Below, one piece after another: positions 40,455 to 50,750 of a stretch of DNA of 64,000 nucleotides. The stretch covers positions 21,671,981-21,735,980 of the forward strand of contig JARWKL010000008.1 in assembly GCA_029961685.1 (NCBI GenBank), written 5' to 3'. The number at the start of each line of letters is the position of its first letter. Within the stretch, counting starts at the first letter, position 1. The stretch is from Aristolochia californica. Lineage: Eukaryota; Streptophyta; Magnoliopsida; Piperales; Aristolochiaceae. Below the pieces are notes generated by a model, which was not told where the DNA came from, made no database searches, and saw only the letters and a list, made by a program, of their open reading frames with translations. Made by a program: the position numbers and the translations under genes.

Positions 40455-42179
40455 CAGAGTTTTTCTATTTAATGGATATGGAAACTCCATTACCATTAGA
40501 CCTTCCTGACATCACCGGATGGCTTAAAAACCTAGTGTACTTTACAACACCTTGCATAGCATCTAGAAAAAAGGAACCAACACCACCTGCTTTTAGGATC
40601 GCTTCCAAAGCATCATCCTCTATCGATGATGAAGTTTACATAGAATATAATACTTTCGGTTGCCAACCGACTTATTATGTTCAAGAGGAAAAACCTTCCT
40701 CCAGTAAACAAAAAGAGCAACACGACAGTGAACCAGAGGCCTAGGAATCTGATGAAGTTGCAGAAGAAAATACCAAGAGAATAGACTACTTTGCTAAAGA
40801 CAAAAAGGCAGATGATCTTGGTAAAAGATATAGAATGCTTTGTGGTAGCGACCATTTTGAAGCAGAAACATCAAGGTTACGAGATACCCACATGGAAGAT
40901 AGCTTTCAAGATAACTTCCAAAACTGTACTGCGGTTCACCCGTAAGAACGAGAAAGTTTCTCCCACTCCAAAATATCCTTGGGAGGACAAAGGTATTCGA
41001 CAAAATACACAAATGTCGATCCTTCAAATGCTACTAAGGGACACATATCCATAGATAGCAAAAACCCTTTTGGATTTTATCTCAACTTGGATTGCTCCAA
41101 GGATGGAGAAAAAGTCCTTAAAGAATTGGAAAGAAGGATAAGCAATGCTGCAAATATGCATGAATCTTGGGACAAAGATTCAACATTTAATTTCTTTACC
41201 CATGCTTTACAGGTTAATGTAGCTCATTGGTGGGACAACCTTCCCCAAGACCAAAAAAGAGCTAATACCTCAATATCTATAGCCAATATCTTGAAGGGAT
41301 TGGTGGCTAAGATATCAAAAGAATTTCTAGGAATACATCCAACCCTAGAAGCTTACAATGAGAGTACTAAACAAAGAAGACGTTTAGAAACCCTTCATAA
41401 ATTAAACAAGTTACAAATCTGTAACATTTATTTTTATGAGAAGTATTATTGCGAATTTGCAAGTTACTTCTATAAACTGCAAAAAGAAATCTTTTATGCA
41501 AAATTGTCGGAACCTTTTGCACATGTAGCTGAAAAAGATTACATTACAAAATATTGTCAAAATAGTCCAGAACTTGGTACTTTAACCATGGATAATTTCC
41601 TAAACTTTGACACTTTAGGAAGAAGACAGATTTTTACAAGACATGTTGGCAAATCTTTGTGAAGCCCAAAAATTACAAAAGAATAGTAGTAAGGCAAATA
41701 AACAAATATTATGTTGTTCAAACCAGAACAAAAATGTAGGAGCTTATGGTTGTAAAACCACCTCCCATAAGCAAAGAAAATATCCTAATAAATTTCAACA
41801 GAAAAAATATAGGATACAAAAAATTTCTAAAACTAGGTATACTCCCAGCAAGAGATACTTTAGAAAAAGAACAAATTCTGGCCCTACCACATCCAGTAAA
41901 GGGTCAAATGCATATTGCCCAAAGGAGAACCCCCCAAGCAAATGCAAATGCTGAATATGCCAGAAAGAAGGACATTTTGCAAAAAGTTGTCCAAACACTG
42001 AGAAAACACGGTAGTACAAAACCTATATGCTACTTGCCGAAGCAAATGGATTGGACATCCTCCATTATGATGACATCTAGTCAGATGATGAAGTATATGA
42101 ACTTCATCTCGAAACTGAGTCCTCCTCCTCAAAAAACACAGAAAATATGAGTGACTCTTCAGGCACAACCTTTGCCTAA
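40451..42179 (+). pseudogene. Pararetroviral coat protein with CCHC zinc knuckle, multiple lesions
   Basis: The start is ATG 40451 within an ATGA overlap (MTEFFYLMDMETPLPLDL). An acidic N-terminal region follows (SSIDDEVYIEY, QHDSEPEA), like caulimovirid coat precursors. The capsid core lies at about 40979-41640 and includes FFTHALQVNVAHWWDNLP. A very Lys/Arg-rich segment leads to the zinc knuckle at 41943-41990, read as CKC*ICQKEGHFAKSC, which fits C-X2-C-X4-H-X4-C with a stop codon in place of one X residue. An acidic, serine-rich tail ends at TAA 42177-42179. In-frame stops lie at 40742-40744, 40943-40945, 41952-41954, 42012-42014 and 42078-42080, and a frameshift lies near 41610-41640. 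The total span is about 575 codons. In the family this protein forms the icosahedral capsid and binds RNA through the knuckle. Confidence 0.8.
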
Positions 42180-42368
42180 TAGATTTCTTATATTCGGTTA
42201 TGCTTTAGCCTTCTCGGTATATAGCATGACAGCAAGCGTGGTGATTTATATCCCACTATTGTCATAGAAAAATTTCTCTGCTACTGCATCATGCATTTAT
42301 AGAGAAATTTATAAATAACCTGATACTCTTACTACTCGAAGAATTTTCTTGTATTATAGACAGGTAAA
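42180..42368 (+). other. Deletion scar where the polymerase gene is expected
   Basis: In caulimovirids the coat gene is followed by a protease/reverse transcriptase/RNase H gene of about 2 kb. Here only 189 bp lie between the coat stop and the next ATG. I see no aspartic protease DTG/DSG context, no YxDD motif and no RNase H signature in any frame of the insert. The stretch is A+T-rich with no long frame. It may hold remnants of the polymerase ends or the upstream sequence of a subgenomic promoter for the next gene, but I cannot demonstrate either. Confidence 0.65.
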
Positions 42369-43872
42369 ATGGATCCACTTAGAAGCACACCGACGGACCT
42401 AGCAGCAGTAATTGCCACACTTACAGTATTACTCTCAACCCTATAGTCACTATTAGACAATCTTTTAGTTCTCTCAAAACGAGGAGACATACATGAGAAT
42501 TGTGCCAGATACGGGTTAAGTGGAGAACTCTTACAACTCAAGGTTAATGAATTAATCGAAGAGTTAAAAGAACTCACTAAACGGCATGATATGCCAAGCT
42601 CCTTCAGGACTTCTACCGGATCTCGATCGCGAGAAAAGAAAGCCACAACGTCAGCTAATCAGCAGACGGATGACTTTAGTGTTTTGATAAACAAAGGTCG
42701 ACCCGGGATTTTTACCGGTCATGCCAGGCATGAGAAGGAAATCACAACCCAGTCTTCTTTGAAGATAGGGCAATCAGGGATTTCTACCTTCCAGTGTAGA
42801 GCTGGAAAGGAAACATTAACGATTTCGATGAAATCAGAATCAAGGACTTCTTCCTGTCAGTCTGAAGCTGAAAAGGAAGTCTTAACGGATCCATCTCAGA
42901 TGGAAATGGACTTGTCTAGTAATGAGAAATCATTCAAGACAAAATTGGTTACCCTATCTGAGTTTACGAGGTTGAAAAGCCTAAATAAACCAGATAAAAC
43001 AAGTTTTAATGAGTTTGAGTTTTTAAAGAAATTTAAACCTTTAAAATTTTTTGACATTATGTCTGAGGAACCCTCGCTGGCCCTCAAAAGGTGGACAACG
43101 TTCGTTCAAAGATTGAATCTGATCATACTGTTCAATTCCAGAGATGAAATGAGCAAATTGGACAAGGGATGAACATTCCCTTCTTCACCACTGAGTCCGG
43201 TAATAGTTGGAATCATGTGAAGCTGAGTCATGAAATAGACTTGAAATATGCATCCATGCTCTATTCATATGGATTCATAAAACAGATGGTACTTCACTCC
43301 ACCGACTTATCAGTGTTGGAGAAAATGCCAAAAGAGATTATGGAGGCTTGCAAAAGCTTTATCTCCATAACCAAAAGCAAAGAAATCAAGATTAATTTCG
43401 TTTCTTGTATTGCTGAGATTGTGACTTACAATAAGATGTTTCCAAGCATATCTTTCGTGACACTTGAAGGCATCAAAGAAGGTGACACGAAGATGGAATA
43501 TGATCCCAGACATGTTCCAAAAGCCAAGCCATGCCAAGAAGTAGTTTGGCCAACCAGGCGTATTCACGGGCTCAAGAACTTGATACAGCTCTTACAACAA
43601 TTGAGTCAGAAAAATAAACCCTTTGTCTAAAAGACATCCATCCCACTGATGATCATCTTGAAGAGCTATAAAGAGAATTCGGCCCCTTTCCAGACCAGTC
43701 TCGAAGACACGCTGAAGAAACTCCTCAGAGGAATAACCCCTTCAGCAAAGCAACCAACGAAAACTTCTACTAGATGGCCCAGAAGACTTTTCCAAAGGAG
43801 CACACATGTAGATTGTGCACAGAAAGGCAGTTGTCCGAATGAACAGTCAGCAGCCATGTCACCAACCACTAA
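42369..43872 (+). pseudogene. Transactivator/inclusion-body-like protein (TAV), frameshifted
   Basis: In caulimoviruses this protein allows reinitiation on polycistronic RNA and forms the viral factory. The frame starts at ATG 42369 (MDPLRSTPTDLAAVIATL), has a stop at 42444-42446, and continues as a helical then Ser/Thr/Lys-rich region to 43172. The coding frame then shifts near 43140-43170. The next part to 43630 holds ASMLYSYGFIKQMVL followed by a Lys/Ile-rich helical stretch with PKEIMEACKSF, resembling the conserved mini-TAV core. A further shift leads to a third frame with a Cys/His cluster at 43807-43869, C-X2-C-X12-H-X3-H, also interrupted by a stop, in the place where TAV proteins have a C-terminal zinc finger. 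Assignment rests on order and motif resemblance, so it is moderately secure. Confidence 0.6.
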
Positions 43873-43900
43873 TGCCCAAGACGAAATCAATATCAGCAAA

Positions 43901-43989
43901 GGTGGCTATAAAAATCCGCAACGGCGGCTACAAAAGTCATCAAAGGTGGCTACACAAAGTCAACAATGGTGGCTACAAAAGATTCCTGC
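43901..43989 (+). repeat. Short tandem repeat, four units of 22-23 bp (GGYGGCTA)
   Basis: GGTGGCTA or GGCGGCTA starts at 43901, 43923, 43945 and 43968, each followed by an A-rich spacer such as CAAAAGTCATCAA. The unit length is not a multiple of three, so translation rotates through frames. This makes it unlikely to be coding and places it at or just beyond the end of the transactivator-like gene, upstream of the promoter. Confidence 0.8.
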
Positions 43990-44510
43990 ACATCAGCATC
44001 ATGACGTTACAAGAGGAAAAGTCATTTCTACCCCTGCTTTCGGTGCTGAAAGGTAATAATGCAAGGGCAAAAATGAAAGCCAAAAAGACAAAAATTACCC
44101 TTTGTCTTTAAACAAACACCTTTCAATTAAGGGTAAAAGCAGAAGAAACAAAAGATCTTCAACTATAAATTCGAAGCTCCTTCAGAGGTTGAGACATTCA
44201 AAAACCAACGGACATTCGAAAAACACTCTTTCGAAGAAGAAGAAAAAGGCGATTTCCGGCGAGCATCCTATGGCAAGTTCCTTGAAAGCACGGTATGTAC
44301 TTAACAGCCGTAATGGCTAAGTAAAAAAGAGGGAACCGACCGATAGCATGGTCGGTAACTTCGGGAGTTAGGTAGATAAGTAGTTTTTCTTTCCCTTTTT
44401 AAGGGTATGTATTTAGTTGTTTTATTTTGTTTGAACAATGTTTTTATATTTTTTTCTTATTTGTAATATTGTGATTCGTACATTTGTTGTTATCACTGTT
44501 CATGTTCTGC
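43990..44510 (+). promoter_or_regulatory. Viral intergenic region upstream of the TATA box
   Basis: This is the space between the TAV-like gene and the predicted transcript start, where caulimovirids keep the enhancer part of the pregenomic promoter. A TGACGT core (as-1/bZIP type) occurs at about 44002-44007 (ATGACGTTAC). A basic open frame at 44102-44320 (72 codons, with a KKKKK run) resembles no protein known to me and is probably chance. The sequence turns T-rich from 44380. No other elements can be assigned with confidence. Confidence 0.45.
44335..44356. other. Perfect inverted repeat, 7-bp arms
   Basis: ACCGACC (44335-44341) and GGTCGGT (44350-44356) flank an 8-base loop. It lies about 160 bp upstream of the TATA box. 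It could be a hairpin in a transcript 3' end or a dyad protein site. Function is unknown. Confidence 0.6.
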
Positions 44511-44515
44511 CTCTC

Positions 44516-44522
44516 TATATAT
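44516..44522 (+). promoter_or_regulatory. TATA box of the pregenomic RNA promoter
   Basis: TATATAT sits in the context CTCTATATATG, close to the CTCTATATAA context typical of caulimovirid full-length-transcript promoters. A start about 25-35 bp downstream would fall near 44545-44555. The distance from there to the primer binding site is about 600 nt, the same as the long leader before the primer site in caulimoviruses. Confidence 0.6.
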
Positions 44523-44544
44523 GAATCTCCATAGTTTTTGTTTT

Positions 44545-44619
44545 TACTATTTACAAAGTTACTATTCAAAAGTACTGTTCATTTTACTATTCATGGTTAC
44601 TATTCATGTTTACTGTTCA
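44545..44619 (+). repeat. Six imperfect copies of TACTRTTCA, ~13-bp period
   Basis: TACTATT, TACTATTCA or TACTGTTCA starts at 44545, 44560, 44573, 44585, 44598 and 44611, spaced 12-15 bp. The array begins at the predicted transcription start and fills the first 75 nt of the leader. A related ACTGTTCATG lies upstream near 44495. It may be a downstream promoter element, a structural leader element, or simple slippage. Confidence 0.75.
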
Positions 44620-45150
44620 CACGTCAAAAAGAAATAGTATCGAAATAGTGCCAAATAGGACAGAAGCTAGAGACTTGGAATTTTTTTACTACGCTCCAAG
44701 GTAGAAAACGAAATGGAGCTATGCTCTACACTACTGAAGCAGCCATGGAGCCGCAACGGTTAATAGGAACGGCTTGGGGCCCTCTGGAGACTGTGAGGTC
44801 CACATTGACGGATTGCCCACGTGGTGGTAAGCCAGCAGGAATAGGGTCAAACCCTGAAGAAGTTCTAAGTAGCAGCAAAATTCATGTTGGGCCTATTAGA
44901 TAGCTATGAAAATAGACACAAATGAGTACATAGCAGTGACATGTGGTAGGAAGCAGGAGTAATATGATCGTGAAATGATAGAATGTACGAAGTGTGACTG
45001 TAGGAATAGTATTGTGTGAGTCATTGTTGTTTTCCACTGCCTGTAGTCAGTGTGTAGTTGTGATCCCTAGGATTCTAGTTCCGCTGCCCTCATCCCTAGG
45101 TTCACCCAATTTAGGCTGTTGAGTCTGCTAGAGACTCTTTATGTTTGAAA
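44550..45150 (+). other. Predicted pregenomic RNA leader with upstream ORFs
   Basis: This stretch of about 600 nt lies between the predicted transcript start and the primer binding site. It has several short ORFs, the longest at 44721-44903 (60 codons, MLYTTEAAMEPQ onward), as is usual in caulimovirid leaders that are bypassed by ribosome shunting. A CCACGTGG palindrome lies at 44818-44825 and a hairpin at 45121-45137. I find no AATAAA in it. The long base-paired structure typical of such leaders was not verified. Confidence 0.5.
45121..45137. other. Small hairpin just upstream of the primer binding site
   Basis: GAGTCT (45121-45126) and AGACTC (45132-45137) are perfect arms around a 5-base loop, ending 13 bp before the primer site. 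It could be part of the leader stem, but this is unproven. Confidence 0.5.
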
Positions 45151-45163
45151 TGGGTATCAGACC
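45151..45163 (+). other. Degenerate initiator-Met-tRNA primer binding site
   Basis: TGGGTATCAGACC resembles the TGGTATCAGAGC complement of plant initiator Met-tRNA used to prime minus-strand synthesis in caulimovirids and many plant retrotransposons. It carries one extra G and a mismatch at the end. Viral sequence continues only about 60 bp beyond it before satellite resumes, so the circle was opened just downstream of this site. Confidence 0.65.
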
Positions 45164-46999
45164 TATTAGAGCTTTCGGTACCATAATCAGTTGTTTGTCT
45201 GTTTGTGTTTGTTGTTTACATTGGTGTTTGACTCGGCTAGATATCCCACTGCACATTCACTTGAGAATTTAATGATCATTTGTTGTTTGCATTAAAAGGT
45301 ATGGATCCATAGGGCATTTTCATCTTTAACATGTTTCCAGCAAGCAAATCCATATTTCAAACATGTTAGGATCAATTAGAAATCTCTTTCTTATCAAATT
45401 CCAAGCAATTAGGGTTGAACTAATGGAATTTTCCAAAATTGGACAACAAAACTTTTGTGCTCGTTTGTGGTGTGTGAATAAATTTTCTTTACTTACATTT
45501 TTTATTATTTTTAATTTTTTCCATTCATAAACTCTAAAATATTCATTTTGTTGTGATCTATTTGCCATTATCTTCTTGTTTACGAGAGAATCGAAAAAGG
45601 AAAACTCAAAGTTTTGATTTAAGAAAAAAGTGTACATCTAAAATGGAATGGAAATTCAAAAATGTAGAGAGAGATCATTCCAAAAAATCTTTGTACCTTT
45701 TAGGGATTTTAAACTCTTTTAGTTTCCATATATTAGGTTTTTCAATTGTCGGGAAAAGGTGCAGGCATGGGCTTTTTAACTGAATGTTGACACCCAATCC
45801 GTAAGTCATTTCTTACAAAATTATAGCCCGTTACGCATGATTGACCGATAAATCACTTTACAAATCATCCGTGATTATTAGCTCAGCTTTTTTTAAATGG
45901 GCAAAATAATGGCTTGTTCAACTCGGGTAAATATCCCACCACACGTTCACTTGAAAATTAAATGAGCATTTGTTGCTCGCTTTAAAAGGTTTGGATCCAT
46001 AGGGCATTTGCATATTTAAAACATGTTAGGATCAATTAGAAATCTCTTTCTTATCAAATTCCAAGCCATAAAGGTTGAACTAGTGGAATTTCCCGAACTT
46101 GGACAACAAAACTTTTGTGTTCATTTGTGGTGTGTGAATAAATTTTCTTTATATACATTTGTGATTTTTTAAAATTATCTCCATACATAAACTCTAAAAT
46201 TTTCATTTTGTTGCGATCTATTTGCCTTTATCTTCTAGTTTACGAGAGAATCGGTAAGTGAAAACTCAAAGTTTTGATTTAAGAAAAAATTCTACATCTA
46301 AAATGGAAAGGAAATGCACAAATTTAGAGTGAGCTAATTCCAAAAAGTCTCAGTAACTTTTAGCGATTGCAAACTCATTTAGTTTTTATATATTAGGTTT
46401 TGTTATGATCCGAAAAAGGGAGAGGCCGGGGATTTTTAATTGAGTGTTGACTCCCAATCCATAAGTCATTTCTTACAAAAAAATCGCCCACTATGCATGA
46501 TTGACCGATAAATCACTTCACAAATCTTCTGTGATTTTTAGGTCAGCATTTTGTAAACGTGCAAAATAATGGCTTGTTTGACTCGGGTAAATATCGCACT
46601 GCATGTTTACTTGAGAATTTAATGAGCATTTGTTGTTTGCTTTAAAAAAAAATTGGATCCATAGGGCATTTGCATCTTTCACATGTTTAAAGCTTGCATA
46701 TCCATATTTAAAACATGTTAGGATCACTTAGAAATACTCTTCCTATCAAATTCCATGCCATTAGGGTTGAACTAATGAAATTTCCCAAACTTGGACAACA
46801 AAACTTTTGTGTTCGTTTGTGGTTTGTGAATAAATTTTCTTTCTTACATTTGTATTGTTTTTAATTTTTACCATACATAAACTCTAAAATTTTCATTTTT
46901 TTGTGTTGTGTTTGCCTTTATCTTCTAGTTTATGAGAGATTCAGAAAGTGAAAACTCAAAGTTTTTATTTAAGAAAAAAATGTACATCTAAAATGGAAT

Positions 47000-49900
47000 A
47001 GAAATGCACAAATGTAGGCAGGGGATTTTTGACTGATTGTTGACTCCAAATCCATAAGTCATTTCTTACAAAAACAAAGCCCGTTACACATGATGGACCG
47101 ATAAATCACTTTACAAGTCATTTATGATTGTTAGGTCAGCTTTTTGTAAGTTGGCAAAATAATGGCTTGTTTGACTCTGGTAAATATCCCACCGTACATT
47201 CACTTGAGAATTTAATGAGAATTTGTTGTTCACTTTAAAAGGTTTGGATCCATAGGGAATTTGCATCTTTAATATTTTTTCAAGAATGTATATCCATATT
47301 TAAAACATGTTAGGATCAATTAGAAACCTCTTTCTTATCAAATTCACCGCCATTAGGGTTGAACTTATGGAATTTCAAAAATTTGGACAACAAAACTTTT
47401 GTGTTCATTTGTTGAGTGTGAATAAATTTTCTTTACTTACATTTGCTTTTTTTTTAATTTTTTCCAGTCATAAACTCTAAAAAATTCATTTTGTTGTGAT
47501 CTATTTGCCTGTATCTTCTTGTTTATGAGGGATTGCATATTCTTTTTGTTTTTATATATTTGGTTTTGCAATGATCGGGAAAAGGGAGAGGCCGGTGATT
47601 TTTAACTGTTTGTTGACTCCCAATTCGTAAGTAATTTCTTAAAAAAACATAGCCCGTTATGCATGATTGATCGATAAATCACTTTACTAATCATCTGTGA
47701 TTTATCGGTCAAGTTTCTGTAAATGGTCAAAATAATGGCTTGTTTGACTCGGGTAAACATCCCACCACATGTTCTCTTGAGAATTTAATGAACATTTTTT
47801 GTTCACTTTAAAAGGTTTAGATCGATAGGGCATTTGCATCTTTAACATGTTTCTAGCATGCATATCCATATTTAAAACATGTTAGAATCAATTAGAAAAC
47901 TCTTTCCTATCCAATTGCAAGCCATTAGGGTTGAGCTAGATGAATTTCCCAAACTTGGACAACAAAGCTTTTGTGTTCGTTTGTGGTGTGTGAATAAATT
48001 TTCTTTACATACTTTTGTTATTGTTTTTAATTTTTTCCATACATAAACTCAAATTTTTTTATTTTGTTGTGATTTATTTGCCTTAATCTTCTAATTTACG
48101 AGAGAATCAGAAAGGGAAAACTCAAAGTTTTGCTTTAAGAAAAAAGTGTACATCTAAAATGGAAAGGAAATACACAAATGTAGAGAGAGCTAATTCCAAA
48201 AAGTCTCTTTAACTTTTATGAATTTCAAACTCTATTAGTATTTATAAATTAGGGTTTGCAATGATCGGGAAAAGGGGGAGGCCAGGGATTTTTAACTGAG
48301 TGTTGACTCCTAATCCATAAGTCATTGCTTAAAAAACCATAGCCTGCTACGCATGATTGACTGATAAATCACTTTACAAATCATTTGTGGTTGTTAGGTC
48401 AGCTTTTTTTATATGGGCAAACAAATGGCTTGTTTGACCGATGTAAATATGCCATTGCACGTTCACTTGAGAATTTAATGATCATTTATTGTTTGGTTTA
48501 AAGGGTTTGGATCCATAGGGCATTTGCATCTTTAACATGTTTCAAACATGCATATTCATATTTAAAACATTTTAGGATCTCTTTCTTATCAAATTCAGAG
48601 CCATTAGGGTTGAGCTAGAGGAATTTCCCAACCTTGGACAACAAAACTTTTGTGTTCGTTTGTGGTGTGTGAATAAATTTTCTATACTTTTATTTTTTAT
48701 TTTTTTTAATTTTTTCCATACATAAACTCTAAAATTTTCATTTTGTTGTTATGTATTTTGTCTTTATCTTCTTGTTTATGAGAGAATCGGATAGTGAAAA
48801 CTCAAAGTTTTGATTTAAGAAAAAATTGTACATCTAAAAAGGAGTGGAAATGCACAAATTTAGAGAGAGCTACTTCCAAAAAGTCTTTGTAACTTTTAGG
48901 GATTGCAAACTCTTTTAGTTTTTATATATTAGGTATTGCAATGATAGGGAAAAGGGGGAGGAGAGGGATTTTTAAATGATTGTTGACACCAAATCCATAA
49001 GTCATTTCTCAAAAAAACAAAGCCTATTACGCATGATAGACCGATAAATCACTTTACAAGTCATCTCTGATTGTTAGGTCAGCTTTTTGTAAATGGGCAA
49101 AATAATGGCTTGTTTGCCTCGAGTAAATATCCCACCGCATGTTCACTTGAGAATTTAATGAGCATTTGTTGTTCGTTTTAAAAGTTTTGGATCCATTTGG
49201 AATTTGCATCTTTAATATTTTTTCAAGAATGCATATCCATATTTAAAACATGTTAGGACAAATTAGAAATCTCTATCTTGAAAAATTCACCGCCATTAGG
49301 GTTGAACTTGTGGAATTTCCAAAACTTGGACAATAAAACTTTTGTGTTCATTTGTTGTGTGTGAATAGATTTTCTTTTCTTACATTTGCTTTTTTTTTAA
49401 ATTTTTTCCACACATAAACTCTAAAATTTTTATTTTGTTGTGATCTATTTGCCTATATCTTCTTGTTTACGAGTGAATCGGAAAGTGAAAACTCATAGTT
49501 TTGATTTAAGAAAAAATGTACATCTAAAATGGAATGAAAATGCACAAATGTGGAGAGAGATAATTCCAAGAAATCTCTGGAACTTTTAGGGATTGCAAAT
49601 TCTTTTAGTTTTTATATACTTGGTTTTGCAATGATCGGGAAAAGGGTGAGGCCGATGAGTTTTAACTGACTGTTGACTCCCAATCAATAAGTAATTTCAT
49701 ACAAAAACATAGCCTGTTACGCATGATTGATCGATAAATCATTTTACCAATCATCTGTGATTGTTAGGTCAGCTTTTTGTAAATGGGCAAAATAATGGCT
49801 TGTTTGACTCCGGTAAACATCCCACCGCACGTTCACATTAGAATTTAATGAGTATTTGTTGTTCGCTTTAAAAGGTTTAAATCGAAAGGGCATTTTCATC

Positions 49901-50750
49901 TTTAACATGTTTCAAGCATGCATATCCATATTTAAAACATGTTAGGATCAATTAAAAATCTCTCTCCTATCAAATTGCATGCCATTAGGGTTGAGCTAGA
50001 TGAATTTCCCAAACTTGGACAAAAAAACTTTTGTGTTCGTTTGTGGCGTGTGAATAATTTTTCTTTACTTACATTTGTTATTGTTTTTAATGTGTTCCTT
50101 ACATAAACTTTAAAATTTTCATTTTGTTGTGATCTATTTGACTTTAACTCTAGTTTACGAGATAATCGGAAAGGGAAAACTCAATGTTTTGATTTAAGAA
50201 AAAAGTGTACATCTAAAATGGAAAGGAAATGCACAAATGTAGAGAGAGATAATTCCAAAAAGTCTCTGTAACTTTTATGGATTGCAAACTCTATTAGTTT
50301 TTATAAATTAGGGTTTGCAATAATCGGGAAAAGGGGGAGGCCGGGGACTTTTAACTGAGTGTTGACTCCCAATCCATAAGTTGTTGCTTACAAAACCATA
50401 GCCTGCTACACATGATTGACCGATAAATCACTTTATAAATCATTTGTGTTTGTTAGGTCAGCTTTTTTTAAATGGGCAAAATAATGGCTTGTTTGACACG
50501 GGTAAATATCCCATCGCACAATCACTTGAGAATTTAATGAGCTTTTGTTGTTTGCTTTAAAGGGTTTGGATCCATAGGGCATTTGCATCTCTAAGATGTT
50601 TCAAGCATTCATATCCATATTTAAAACATGTTAGGATCAATTAGAAATCTCTTTGTTATCAAATTCAAAGCCATTAAGGTTGAGCTAGTGGAATTTCCCA
50701 AACTTGGACAATAAAACTTTTGTGTTCATTTGTGGTGTGTGAATAAATTT
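47000..50750. repeat. Trimeric higher-order repeat, two copies of ~2.06 kb
   Basis: Rare variants recur in order one trimer apart. CACCGCCATTAGGG is at about 47346 and 49290. The unusual TTTTTTCAAGAATG after a shortened anchor segment is near 47275 and 49217. TGAGCTAGATGAATTTCC is near 47932 and 49993. AAATTAGGGTTTGCAAT, followed by a variant ending AAAACCATAGCCTGCTAC, is at 48245 and 50304, a spacing of 2059 bp or three monomers. In the first copy the early spacing is shorter because of a deletion near 47528. Confidence 0.8.

Larger units (their letters stand above)
38796..45224 (+). mobile_element. Defective endogenous pararetrovirus (Caulimoviridae-like) inserted in satellite
   Basis: A non-satellite insert of about 6.43 kb, visibly richer in G+C than its surroundings. 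The gene order on the + strand is movement protein, coiled-coil ORF, small basic ORF, coat protein with zinc knuckle, transactivator-like gene, promoter, long leader and Met-tRNA primer binding site. This is the order of a caulimovirus or related genus, with the circular genome opened between the primer site and the interior of the movement gene. The protease/reverse transcriptase/RNase H gene is missing. Frameshifts and stops occur in most genes. The left junction follows TATTGGCT and the right junction precedes TGTTTGACTCGG. Together these rebuild the normal satellite reading GGCTTGTTTGACTCGG, and I see no clear target-site duplication and no LTRs. Genus assignment is uncertain. Confidence 0.88.

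Noticed and set aside
43310..43567. Minus-strand frames within the viral insert (43310-43567, 43666-43899, 41884-42168, 40613-40855)
   Set aside because: They are antisense to the viral genes, and caulimovirids are transcribed from one strand. No recognisable domains are present.
44102..44320. 72-codon basic ORF upstream of the viral TATA box as a viral gene
   Set aside because: It lies in the promoter region, has low-complexity Lys/Ser composition and matches no expected caulimovirid ORF.
38796..45224. LTR retrotransposon (Ty1/copia or Ty3/gypsy) as the identity of the insert
   Set aside because: There are no terminal direct repeats, no integrase or reverse transcriptase, and the primer site lies at the 3' side after a 600-nt leader. 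Gene order and ATGA overlaps fit a pararetrovirus.
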